This document shows positions 1-6,658 of a DNA stretch of 12,784 bases, piece after piece. Source of the DNA: an uncultured Eubacteriales bacterium (lineage in GTDB: Bacteria; Bacillota_I; Bacilli_A; RF39; UBA660); the NCBI GenBank assembly GCA_900321645.1, contig ONWZ01000006.1, positions 1 to 12,784 on the forward strand. The letters are read 5' to 3'. A program made the translations under genes and the position numbers. The stretch's first letter is position 1, and each line of letters begins with the position of its first letter. The notes under the pieces were generated by a model. That model saw only the letters and a program-made list of their open reading frames with translations. It had not been told where the DNA came from and searched no databases.

Positions 1-351
1 GGAACTAGTTTCCACAAAGATGGTTCAGTAATAGGTAGTGTCTTTAAGATAATGTTCTTGGTATACTTATTTAATGGTATGGGTGAAATATCTATTCTTA
101 AGATTATGGGTATTGCTTTAATTGCAACCTTACTTGTAACGGCTGTGCCAATTGGTGGCGGAACAATATCAGAAATGCTTATTATTACGATGTTAGGTTA
201 CCCGGTAGCAGCTTTACCAATTCTTACAATAATTGCCACAATCATCGATTCACCAGCGACGATTTTAAATGTTGTTGGTGATAGTGCTTCAGCAATGCTT
301 ACAAATAGAATTGTCGATGGTAAAAAATGGTTAAAAGAAAAACATAGCTAA
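1..351 (+). CDS. Dicarboxylate/amino-acid:cation symporter (SDF family), C-terminal part
   Basis: The reading frame is open from base 1 and its start lies before the window; 116 residues are visible. They cover the end of the transport domain of an SDF (DAACS) symporter, a membrane carrier that couples uptake of dicarboxylates or amino acids to Na+ or H+. A glycine-rich re-entrant hairpin (PIGGGTISEMLII) is followed by the last transport helix with its conserved Asp-Asn pattern (DSPATILNVVGD), the region that binds substrate in GltPh-like proteins. The upstream FHKDGS stretch sits where most members carry NMDGT, so cation or substrate preference may differ. The tail is short and Lys-rich. The stop codon forms the loop of a terminator hairpin. 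Family assignment is fairly secure; substrate is unknown. Confidence 0.8.
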   Translation, partial: GTSFHKDGSVIGSVFKIMFLVYLFNGMGEISILKIMGIALIATLLVTAVPIGGGTISEMLIITMLGYPVAALPILTIIATIIDSPATILNVVGDSASAMLTNRIVDGKKWLKEKHS

Positions 352-363
352 GCTATGTTTTTT
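338..363. terminator. Bidirectional intrinsic terminator between the symporter and the XRE gene
   Basis: An 11-bp perfect stem (338-348 with 352-362, core ACATAGC/GCTATGT) has a 3-nt loop, TAA, which is the symporter stop codon. It is A-rich on the left and T-rich on the right, so it can terminate both strands. The minus-strand regulator stops at 362-364. Confidence 0.75.
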
Positions 364-598
364 AATTATCATTTTCTTCGAAGAGATATTTAAAATCTAT
401 TTTGAGCCCGTTAGCGATTCTTTCGACGGCATCTAGTGAAAATGTGGAAGCCATTTTAATTGATTCAATCTCTCTAATATAACCATGACTATATCCGGAA
501 GCATCAGCTAATTCTTGCTGGGTCATGCCTTTTAATTTACGATATTTTTTAATATTCATACGTACAGTATCATAAATATTTTTGTTAGTGAATGCCAT
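362..598 (-). CDS. Small XRE-family HTH transcriptional regulator
   Basis: A 78-residue protein that is almost entirely one Cro/C1-type helix-turn-helix domain. The sequence runs RKLKGMTQQELADASGYSHGYIRE..., with the typical MTQxELA second helix and a recognition helix around SHGYIREIE. The end (LDAVERIANGLKIDFKYLF) is also characteristic of the family. There is no ligand-binding or dimerisation extension. A longer reading from GTG at 607 is possible, but that GTG lies inside the AGAGGTG ribosome-binding site. The ATG at 598 is 6 nt after that site and is the better start. The gene diverges from the dehydratase activase, so it may repress itself and perhaps that neighbour; this is inferred only from position. 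The target is unknown. Confidence 0.85.
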   Translation of the reverse strand: MAFTNKNIYDTVRMNIKKYRKLKGMTQQELADASGYSHGYIREIESIKMASTFSLDAVERIANGLKIDFKYLFEENDN

Positions 599-612
599 AT
601 AGTTCACCTCTA

Positions 613-640
613 ATTATATTTTCTCACAATGAAATGTAAA
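613..640 (-). promoter_or_regulatory. Sigma-A-like promoter of the XRE regulator gene
   Basis: On the minus strand, TTTACA (635-640) and TATAAT (613-618) are separated by 16 nt, followed by the AGAGGTG ribosome-binding site. It is close to the sigma-A consensus and correctly placed. Confidence 0.6.
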
Positions 641-677
641 AATATGTAGACAGATAGCATACACAATACATGAATAT

Positions 678-705
678 TCGACATTTTTTGAAATTAATTT
701 AATAT
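678..705 (+). promoter_or_regulatory. Possible promoter of the activase gene
   Basis: TCGACA (678-683) and TAATAT (700-705) are 16 nt apart. A better -10 match, TATAAT at 705-710, lacks a well-spaced -35. The 8-bp palindrome GAATATTC (672-679) touches the -35 and could be an operator. The exact elements are uncertain. Confidence 0.4.
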
Positions 706-725
706 ATAATTTTATTGGTGATAGG

Positions 726-1682
726 ATGAATAAACTTTACATGGGACTAGATATTGGATCAGTTATGACTAAGGGAGTAATTATTGATAAAAATAATAAT
801 ATTATTACAAGCGCCAGTTATTATACGAATGGGAATTCCATTGAAACAGTAAAAAGAGTAATTAAAGAATTACGTGATAATATCGATGAAGATACTTCGC
901 GGGTGGTAGCAATTGGGACAACTGGGAGTGCTAAAAAATTAATTGGAACCTTGTTAGGAGCAGTAACCGTTAAGAATGAAGTGATGGCCGAAACAATTGG
1001 AACAGTAAATATATATCCAAATGTTAAAACTATTATTGAAATTGGAGGAGAAGATTCCAAAATAATATTAGTCAATGATGGCATAGTTACTGATTATGCT
1101 TTCAATACATTATGTAGTGCGGGAGCGGGATTATTTATTGATAATTTAGCGAAACAGTTAAATATTGATATAAATGATATTCCTAAATTGGCCTTAAACG
1201 GTAAGAATAACATTAATGTTGCTACTAGGTGTATGGTTTTCGCTGAAACAGATTTGATTCATAAATTACAAATGGGCTATAAAAAAGAAGATATTTTAGC
1301 AGGAGTATGTCGAGCTATTGCTAGTAGTTATGTTAATAATGTGGCAAAAGGAAAAAAGATACTAGCTCCGATTGTCTTTAATGGCGGAGTTAGTAAAAAT
1401 ATGGCTGTGGTCAAAGAATTAGAAACTTTGCTTGGTGAAGAAATGATTGTCAATAAGAATGCTCATTTGATGGGCGCTTTAGGAATAGCCATAATGGCTA
1501 GAGAAAGTAAAAAAGAGAGAGTTTTTGATTTTAACATTCAAAATTATAAGTTAGAAACGAAAATGATTAACTGTGACAGTTGTGATAATAATTGTCAAAT
1601 TGTTTCGGTGTATAAAAATGATCAATTAGTTGATCATTGGGGGAATCGTTGTAAAGAACTCCCTATTTTAAAAAATGTGTAA
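726..1682 (+). CDS. Acyl-CoA dehydratase activase (BcrAD/BadFG/HgdC ATPase family), stand-alone
   Basis: A 318-residue ASKHA-fold ATPase of the family that activates 2-hydroxyacyl-CoA dehydratases and benzoyl-CoA reductases by ATP-driven electron transfer. The phosphate-1 motif MGLDIGSVMTKGVI lies at residues 6-20, and EIGGEDSKII at about 105-114. The two cysteines expected to hold the dimer-bridging [4Fe-4S] cluster are C130 (NTLCSAGAG) and C169 (ATRCMVFAETD). The adenosine-side motif FNGGVSKN is at 218-225. After the ATPase there is a short tail with C283, C286, C290 and C309 (CDSCDNNC...GNRC). This resembles the linker motif of much longer activase-dehydratase fusions, yet the protein stops here. 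No dehydratase is visible nearby, so the partner is unknown. The start is set by GGTGAT 3 nt before the ATG. Family call strong; substrate not determinable. Confidence 0.85.
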   Translation: MNKLYMGLDIGSVMTKGVIIDKNNNIITSASYYTNGNSIETVKRVIKELRDNIDEDTSRVVAIGTTGSAKKLIGTLLGAVTVKNEVMAETIGTVNIYPNVKTIIEIGGEDSKIILVNDGIVTDYAFNTLCSAGAGLFIDNLAKQLNIDINDIPKLALNGKNNINVATRCMVFAETDLIHKLQMGYKKEDILAGVCRAIASSYVNNVAKGKKILAPIVFNGGVSKNMAVVKELETLLGEEMIVNKNAHLMGALGIAIMARESKKERVFDFNIQNYKLETKMINCDSCDNNCQIVSVYKNDQLVDHWGNRCKELPILKNV

Positions 1683-1684
1683 AG

Positions 1685-1718
1685 AAAAGGAATATAGTTG
1701 TATTAATTCCTTTTTTTT
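1685..1718 (+). terminator. Intrinsic terminator after the activase gene
   Basis: A 9-bp stem (AAAAGGAAT at 1685-1693 with ATTCCTTTT at 1706-1714) has a 12-nt loop. A run of eight T follows at 1711-1718. It begins 2 nt after the stop codon. Confidence 0.75.
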
Positions 1719-1726
1719 AGTATAAT
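1698..1726 (+). promoter_or_regulatory. Possible cdsA-rseP promoter inside the terminator
   Basis: A perfect TATAAT (1721-1726) lies just after the terminator T-run. The spacing-correct -35, TTGTAT (1698-1703, 17 nt away), falls in the terminator loop and matches the consensus only in TTG. Confidence 0.45.
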
Positions 1727-1745
1727 CAAAGTAGGGTGTGATCGG

Positions 1746-2531
1746 ATGAAACAAAGAACAATTAGTGCAATTATTTTACTGGTAGTTTTAATTGGTTGTC
1801 TATTAATAAGTACTAAATTATTTGGCTTAGTAATGATGATAGCGGCAATTTTAGGCTTTAATGAGTTTTTTGATATTAAATATAGCGAAAATATTAAGAA
1901 ATATCGTTTAATTAAAATCTTAGGAATTATTAGTTTAACATCACTGACACTTAATAACACATTTTATCATATTGATATGAATATTACAATTTTATTACCA
2001 TTAATTATTCTAACGATGCCAATCGTAATATATAATGATAATAAATTCTATAGCATTAATGATGCGCTATACGTTATTGGAATTGTTTATTTTTTAGGTT
2101 TATCATTTGGGAATATTATTCATTTAATGGATACTGATATTCCTAGATGTATATTTATCTTCATTATAGCTTTTATTACCGATACATATGCTTATATTGG
2201 AGGTAGTTTAATTGGCAGACATAAACTTACTAGTATATCTCCCAAGAAGACAATTGAGGGAACAATTATTGGAACTTTGATGGGCGTGTTATTTGGTAGT
2301 GTTTATTATTACAACATGGTCGGAGGAGTAACGGTATTTCAAGCAATTATGTTATGTTTGATATTGACAATATTATCTGAAATGGGCGATTTACTTTTCA
2401 GTAGTATTAAACGTTATTTTGAGAAAAAAGACTATTCAAATCTAATTCCTGGACATGGTGGAATCTTAGATCGCTTTGATAGTGTTATATATGTGTCTTT
2501 AGGATTATCATTAATCTTAAGTATGTTTTAA
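1746..2531 (+). CDS. cdsA: Phosphatidate cytidylyltransferase (CDP-diglyceride synthase)
   Basis: A 261-residue integral membrane enzyme that converts phosphatidate and CTP to CDP-diacylglycerol, the precursor of phosphatidylglycerol and related lipids. It has many hydrophobic segments. The family signature near the C-terminus is intact: SIKRYFEKKD followed by PGHGGILDRFD (residues 220-245), with the conserved K222, R223, D229, H237, D242 and D245. An earlier TDTYAYIGG plus SPKKTIEG block (145-172) is also typical. The length is normal. The start follows TGTGAT with 3 nt spacing. It is 9 nt upstream of rseP and surely cotranscribed. In many Bacilli dxr lies between cdsA and rseP and uppS lies before cdsA; neither is present here. 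Confidence 0.95.
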   Translation: MKQRTISAIILLVVLIGCLLISTKLFGLVMMIAAILGFNEFFDIKYSENIKKYRLIKILGIISLTSLTLNNTFYHIDMNITILLPLIILTMPIVIYNDNKFYSINDALYVIGIVYFLGLSFGNIIHLMDTDIPRCIFIFIIAFITDTYAYIGGSLIGRHKLTSISPKKTIEGTIIGTLMGVLFGSVYYYNMVGGVTVFQAIMLCLILTILSEMGDLLFSSIKRYFEKKDYSNLIPGHGGILDRFDSVIYVSLGLSLILSMF

Positions 2532-2540
2532 GGAGGAAAT

Positions 2541-3584
2541 ATGTTATCACTTTTATGGTTTATTTTAATTCTTGGTTCAATCGTAGCTATTCATGAATTT
2601 GGCCATTTTATCTTTGCTAAAATAGCCAATATTTATGTTTATGAGTTTTCGATTGGAATGGGTAAAAAAATCTTTGGTAAAAAGAAAAAAGATGGCGAAA
2701 CGGAATTTTGCATTAGAGCAATTCCTTTAGGCGGTTATGTTATGATTGCTGGGGAAGATGTTGAAGATGAAAAAATTCCTAAGAAAAGACAAATGTGCAA
2801 TAAGAGCTTTTGGCAAAGATTTATGGTCTTATTTGCGGGTCCATTCAATAACTTTTGGTTTGCTTTTGTTGTTTTATTAATTAGTGCCTTCATTTTTGGT
2901 GCAGTATCGATGAAACCATATATTGGCGAAGTTGTACCTAATTATCCAGCCGCTGAAGTAGGACTTGAAAAAGGCGATTTAGTTCTTACAATCGACGGAA
3001 AGAGAATAAAAGATTGGGATAATGGATTAATTATTCTACAAACAACCGATGGCAGTGAATCAACCTTTGTCGTTAAAAAAGCAAATGGTGAGATAAGAGA
3101 ATATCATATAGCACCACTTGAAGTTACTGATGAAAAAGGAAATGTAAGTTATAAATATGGAATAGCTACTGGTGCTAAACGTGAATATGGTTTTTGGAAA
3201 TCAATTAAATATGCTTTTCAAAAAACACGATCTTTATTCACTAGTATGTTTATTACTTTAAAATATTTATTTACTGGTAAGGTAGGAATTAATCAATTAT
3301 CAGGACCGGTTGGTATTTATACAATTGTCGATTCTCAGGCTAAGGAAGGTATCGAATCGTTGCTATATTTAGTTGCATATTTATCTATTAACGTTGGAAT
3401 TATCAATTTATTACCATTCCCAGCTTTTGATGGAGGAAGGATCTTATTCCTATTTATTGAGAAAATATTTAATAAACCAGTTCCAAAAAAAGTTGAAAAT
3501 ATTATTCATACGATTGGCTTTATGTTAATAATTGGTTTACTTGTTTATGTAACAATTATGGATATTGGAAGATTAGTTAAATAA
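2541..3584 (+). CDS. rseP: RIP metalloprotease RseP (site-2 protease, M50B) with one PDZ domain
   Basis: A 347-residue intramembrane zinc protease that cuts anti-sigma factors, remnant signal peptides and similar substrates within the membrane. The first helix carries HEFGH at residues 18-22 (two His ligands and the catalytic Glu). The third zinc ligand is D297 in the LPFPAFDGGR block of a later helix. A single PDZ domain spans about 120-195 (PAAEVGLEKGDLVLTIDGKRI). About four membrane segments are seen: 1-27, 95-120, 272-292 and 323-342. A strong AGGAGG lies 4 nt before the start. It is the last gene of the cdsA operon and is followed by a strong terminator. Its substrate here is unknown; no anti-sigma factor gene is seen in the window. 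Confidence 0.95.
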   Translation: MLSLLWFILILGSIVAIHEFGHFIFAKIANIYVYEFSIGMGKKIFGKKKKDGETEFCIRAIPLGGYVMIAGEDVEDEKIPKKRQMCNKSFWQRFMVLFAGPFNNFWFAFVVLLISAFIFGAVSMKPYIGEVVPNYPAAEVGLEKGDLVLTIDGKRIKDWDNGLIILQTTDGSESTFVVKKANGEIREYHIAPLEVTDEKGNVSYKYGIATGAKREYGFWKSIKYAFQKTRSLFTSMFITLKYLFTGKVGINQLSGPVGIYTIVDSQAKEGIESLLYLVAYLSINVGIINLLPFPAFDGGRILFLFIEKIFNKPVPKKVENIIHTIGFMLIIGLLVYVTIMDIGRLVK

Positions 3585-3590
3585 TAATAA

Positions 3591-3630
3591 AAAGAACGTA
3601 ACTAAGAAATAGTTATGTTCTTTGTTTCTT
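3591..3630. terminator. Bidirectional terminator between rseP and hsp20
   Basis: A 14-bp stem with one G-T pair (3591-3604 with 3610-3623, starting AAAGAAC and ending GTTCTTT) encloses the loop AGAAA. T-rich DNA follows on the right (GTTTCTTTTTT). On the left the minus strand reads T-rich, so it can stop both convergent transcripts. The stop codon of hsp20 (3602-3604) lies within the stem. Confidence 0.8.
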
Positions 3631-3988
3631 TTTTAGGAAGATCAGCTTTGGGGAAAGTAATGGTTAAAATGCCATCGATATATCTTGCTTTAAGATCGGT
3701 ATCTTTTTTAATACCGATATAGAAACTTCTTCTGATTTCACCATAGAATCTTTCTCTACGGACATATTTACTCGGGTCTCCCGAGAGAGCATTCTTTTCA
3801 GCTGCAATGGTTAGATAGCCATTTTCATAGTTGATTTTAATATTTTCTTTTTTGATACCGGGAATATCTATTTCTAAAATATATTTGTTGTCTTTTTCAT
3901 AGATATCGGTTTTCATATATTCTTTATTATAGGGAATATTAAAGATATCGAAATAGTCATTTAAATAATAATTTCTTTTCGGTAACAT
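3602..3988 (-). CDS. Hsp20/alpha-crystallin family small heat shock protein
   Basis: A 128-residue ATP-independent chaperone that binds unfolding proteins and oligomerises. The alpha-crystallin domain covers about residues 29-122, opening with KYILEIDIPGIKKENIKI and ending with the family signature DGILTITFPK. An I-x-I type tail (NITIS) ends the protein, as needed for oligomer contacts. The short N-terminal arm (YFDIFNIPYN) is typical of bacterial class A/B forms. The ribosome-binding site AAAGGAT on the minus strand lies 8 nt before the ATG. It faces rseP convergently and diverges from cca. No CIRCE-type HrcA operator is visible upstream, so its heat control is unclear, and I could not place its promoter with confidence. 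Confidence 0.92.
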   Translation of the reverse strand: MLPKRNYYLNDYFDIFNIPYNKEYMKTDIYEKDNKYILEIDIPGIKKENIKINYENGYLTIAAEKNALSGDPSKYVRRERFYGEIRRSFYIGIKKDTDLKARYIDGILTITFPKADLPKKETKNITIS

Positions 3989-4068
3989 CGATTATCATCC
4001 TTTCATAAGTAGTATTAACTAAAAAATGCAAATAATACATATAATTAATGTAAAGATAGGGTATAAAA

Positions 4069-4098
4069 GTGTCAAAAAGGTTATTAATATGATATAAT
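4069..4098 (+). promoter_or_regulatory. Extended -10 promoter of the cca-ftsY-murE operon
   Basis: TATAAT (4093-4098) is preceded by TGA, forming an extended -10 element. A partial -35, GTGTCA (4069-4074), lies 18 nt upstream. Transcription would begin near 4105, giving a leader of only about 9 nt and excluding the GTG at 4102 as the start of cca. Confidence 0.65.
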
Positions 4099-4113
4099 TA
4101 AGTGGGTGGTTAT

Positions 4114-5205
4114 ATGTACAATAAGGCATTAGATGTATTAAAGATTTTTATTAATCATGGATATGATGCTTATATTGTCGGCGGTTATCCAAGAGATAGA
4201 TTATTAGGGATTAAAACAAATGATATAGATATATGTACGAATGCTAAGCCGAAAGAGATTATGGAAATATTTGATACGACAGGTGTTAGTGATATAAAGT
4301 ATGGAGCAGTCAGAGTAATATATAAAGGTAGTTTATTCGATGTGACCACCTTTAGAAAAGATATCAAGTATGAAAATAATCGTAAACCAGTAAAAATTAA
4401 ATATGTAGCTGATTTAAAGAAAGATTTATTGCGTCGAGATTTTACGATCAATACCATGTGTATCGATGTTAATGGCAATTTAATCGATTTACTGGGGGCT
4501 CAAAGAGATCTTGCTCGAAAGATTATTGTAACGGTTGGCAATCCGAGATATCGTTTAAAAGAAGATAGTTTAAGAATCTTAAGAGCAATTCGCTTTGCAT
4601 CATACTTGGATTTTGATATTGATGTTAAGACAAAGAATTATATTAAAAAATATGGCTATTTACTTAAACTATTATCTAATTCAAGGAAGAAAGAAGAACT
4701 TGATAAGATATTTGCTACGAAAAATAAAGAAAAGGGAATTGACTTAATAATTCAATTAGGATTAGATAAATACTTAGGATTAGATAATTTAAATGAAATT
4801 GTTTTATGTAATGATATTTTAGGTATTTGGAGTCAATTAAAGTTAAGTATCAATTATCCTTTTTCGAAAGCAGAAAAAGAAAATATTGATAAGATAAGAG
4901 AGATGCTAAATTATGAAATTGATAATTTTATGATTTATAAGTATGGTTTATATATTGCTAGTGTCGTAGCTAGTATTAAGGGAGTAAGTTATCAAAAAAT
5001 AAATCGTATATATCGTAATTTACCAATTTATTCAAAAAAAGATATTAAAATAAATGGTGATGAGATAGCTCAAATTTTAAATAAGGAGCCAGGTAGTTAT
5101 ATTAAGGAAATAATGGAAGACTTGGAGAAGATGATTTTAACTGGTAAAATTAATAATGAGCCGGATGAACTTAAAGATTATATCTTAGTTAATTATGGAG
5201 GTTAG
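4114..5205 (+). CDS. cca: CCA tRNA nucleotidyltransferase
   Basis: A 363-residue class II nucleotidyltransferase that adds or repairs the 3'-CCA end of tRNAs. Visible motifs, in order: the nucleotide-binding IVGGYPRDRLLG (21-32), the metal-binding DID (37-39) in TNDIDICT, RRDFTINTM (107-115), and the base-selecting EDSLRILRAIRF (150-161, with the EDxxR residues). An all-helical body and tail follows. The length fits a class II CCA enzyme without an HD domain. Although GTG at 4102 is in frame, ATG at 4114 follows GGGTGGT and agrees with the predicted transcription start. An A-only poly(A) polymerase has a similar head, but the short form favours CCA addition. It is the first gene of a six-gene operon, and its end carries the ribosome-binding site of ftsY. 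Confidence 0.9.
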   Translation: MYNKALDVLKIFINHGYDAYIVGGYPRDRLLGIKTNDIDICTNAKPKEIMEIFDTTGVSDIKYGAVRVIYKGSLFDVTTFRKDIKYENNRKPVKIKYVADLKKDLLRRDFTINTMCIDVNGNLIDLLGAQRDLARKIIVTVGNPRYRLKEDSLRILRAIRFASYLDFDIDVKTKNYIKKYGYLLKLLSNSRKKEELDKIFATKNKEKGIDLIIQLGLDKYLGLDNLNEIVLCNDILGIWSQLKLSINYPFSKAEKENIDKIREMLNYEIDNFMIYKYGLYIASVVASIKGVSYQKINRIYRNLPIYSKKDIKINGDEIAQILNKEPGSYIKEIMEDLEKMILTGKINNEPDELKDYILVNYGG

Positions 5206-5207
5206 GC

Positions 5208-6188
5208 ATGGGATTATTTAGTAAGATTAAAAATATTTTTGGTAATAAAGAAAATGTAAAAGTTCAGGAAGAAATAAAAAACTATGATACTGGTCTTAAG
5301 AAAAGCCGCGAAGAATTTGTTAGTCAATTAGCTAATTTATCAAAGAAGTATAAAAATATTTCTGAAGATTATTTTGAAGAATTAGAAAATATTTTGATTA
5401 TGGCTGATATAGGTGTTAATACCGTTATGACTTTTGTCGATAGATTGAAAGATCGCGTTAAACGTGAAAAAATAACGGATAGTAATGTTCTAAAAGAAAT
5501 CATTGTCGATGAATTATTTGTTATGTATGTTGGCAATAATATTATCGACAGTAAAATTCATGAGAGCCAAGACGGGCCAACCGTTATTTTATTCGTGGGA
5601 GTTAATGGCGTTGGTAAAACAACGACAATTGGAAAACTTGCCAATATTTATAAACAAAAAGGTAAGAAAGTAATGCTTGTAGCTGGTGATACTTTTAGAG
5701 CGGGGGCTATTGAACAATTAAATGAATGGGGTAAAAAAACTGATACATTAGTGATTAGTGGCGAATCAAAAGATCCTTCAGCCGTTATTTATAATGCTTT
5801 AGAAATCGCGAAAGATGAAAAATATGATATGGTGATGGTTGATACCGCCGGAAGACTTCAAAATAAGGAAAATTTGATGGAAGAATTGGCTAAAATAAAT
5901 AGAGTAATTAAGAAAATTATTCCGGATGCACCACATGAGACATTGTTAGTTATCGATGCGACAACGGGGCAGAATGGAATTAGTCAGGCTAAAGCCTTTA
6001 AAGAAATAACTGATATTACAGGAATAGTACTAACTAAACTAGATGGAACTGCCAAAGGCGGGATTGTTTTAGCAATTAAAGAAGAAGTAAATATTCCAGT
6101 TAAATTTGTTGGCCTTGGTGAAGGGGTAGATCAAATAGAAACGTTTGATATTGAAAAATATATTTATGGATTATTTAAAGATTTGTAG
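5208..6188 (+). CDS. ftsY: Signal recognition particle receptor FtsY
   Basis: A 326-residue SRP GTPase that docks the SRP-ribosome complex at the membrane. The acidic A domain is very short; after about 25 charged residues comes the NG domain. The N domain covers about 28-115. The G domain has the P-loop GVNGVGKT (131-138), DTFRAGA (161-167), DTAGR (212-216), TKLDGTAKGG (276-285) and the closing GLGEGVDQIETFD. The N-terminus MGLFSKIKNIFG is amphipathic and fits membrane binding, as known for FtsY proteins lacking a long A domain. It lies 2 nt after cca with GGAGG as its ribosome-binding site, and just before ylxM. The SRP protein gene ffh, often next to ylxM in Bacilli, is not in the window. 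Confidence 0.96.
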   Translation: MGLFSKIKNIFGNKENVKVQEEIKNYDTGLKKSREEFVSQLANLSKKYKNISEDYFEELENILIMADIGVNTVMTFVDRLKDRVKREKITDSNVLKEIIVDELFVMYVGNNIIDSKIHESQDGPTVILFVGVNGVGKTTTIGKLANIYKQKGKKVMLVAGDTFRAGAIEQLNEWGKKTDTLVISGESKDPSAVIYNALEIAKDEKYDMVMVDTAGRLQNKENLMEELAKINRVIKKIIPDAPHETLLVIDATTGQNGISQAKAFKEITDITGIVLTKLDGTAKGGIVLAIKEEVNIPVKFVGLGEGVDQIETFDIEKYIYGLFKDL

Positions 6189-6196
6189 GTGATATG

Positions 6197-6490
6197 ATGG
6201 AAGATCAAGAATACATCGTAATGTTATATGATTATTATGGTGAATTATTTAATGATAAGCAACGTAAGTATTTTGAAGATTATTATTTTGACAATTTATC
6301 TTTATCAGAAATTGCTTTAAATGATGATATAAGTAGAAATGCGGTTCATAAAGGAATTAAGAATGTTGTTAGTAAATTATATGAATATGAAGATAAATTA
6401 AAATTATATCAAAAAGATCAAAAATTAAAAAAGATTATCAATAAAATTGATGATAAAAAAATAAAAAAAGAATTAGAGGGATTATTATGA
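6197..6490 (+). CDS. ylxM: YlxM/UPF0122 family SRP-associated DNA-binding-like protein
   Basis: A 97-residue helical protein of the YlxM family, which in Bacilli lies beside ffh or ftsY and has been linked to SRP function. A sigma-70 region-4-like helix-turn-helix is clear: KQRKYFEDYYFDNLSLSEIALNDD..., then ISRNAVHKGIKNV. The second half is Lys-rich and probably coiled coil. Two tandem ATGs exist (6194 and 6197). The second is preferred because the AGGTGAT ribosome-binding site ends directly at 6193, and other genes here keep 3 nt between GGTGAT and the start. Its stop overlaps the start of the next small gene as ATGA, implying translational coupling. Confidence 0.88.
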   Translation: MEDQEYIVMLYDYYGELFNDKQRKYFEDYYFDNLSLSEIALNDDISRNAVHKGIKNVVSKLYEYEDKLKLYQKDQKLKKIINKIDDKKIKKELEGLL

Positions 6491-6654
6491 GAGAAAGATT
6501 ACCAATTGAAATGGATAATTTAGAATTGCCAAAAGAAGAAAAGATAGTTAGTGAAAGACAAGTATCTTATGGATTTGCCAATATTTTATATCTTTTAGGT
6601 TTGATTATAACGGTTGGTAGTGTTTTGGTCGTAGTGTTTTTAGGAAATAGGTGA
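6487..6654 (+). CDS. Small single-pass membrane protein, 55 residues, unknown function
   Basis: The start ATG overlaps the ylxM stop by 4 nt (ATGA), and the stop TGA lies inside the GGTGAT ribosome-binding site of the next gene, so it is tightly embedded in the operon. Residues 1-27 are charged (MRERLPIEMDNLELPKEEK). Residues 28-52 form one hydrophobic helix (from GFANILYLLG to VLVVVFLG), followed by NR at the end. By the positive-inside rule alone, the orientation is ambiguous. I do not recognise a family. Position suggests a membrane anchor or partner for the AAA+ ATPase encoded next; this is inference. Coding is supported by the exact overlaps and an intact frame rather than by homology. 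Confidence 0.7.
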   Translation: MRERLPIEMDNLELPKEEKIVSERQVSYGFANILYLLGLIITVGSVLVVVFLGNR

Positions 6655-6658
6655 TATG

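Noticed and set aside
599..607. GTG start extending the XRE regulator by three residues
   Set aside because: The GTG is part of the AGAGGTG ribosome-binding site of the ATG at 598 and has no site of its own.
821..1084. Minus-strand open frame of 87 codons
   Set aside because: Lies wholly inside the activase gene in antisense, has no ribosome-binding site or recognisable domain, and is a shadow. The same holds for 1703-1960, 4185-4478, 7264-7461, 10675-10923 and 12495-12683 on the minus strand and 8133-8366 on the plus strand.
3989..4060. CIRCE or other heat-shock operator before hsp20
   Set aside because: No TTAGCACTC-type inverted repeat is present, and no well-spaced minus-strand promoter could be fixed.
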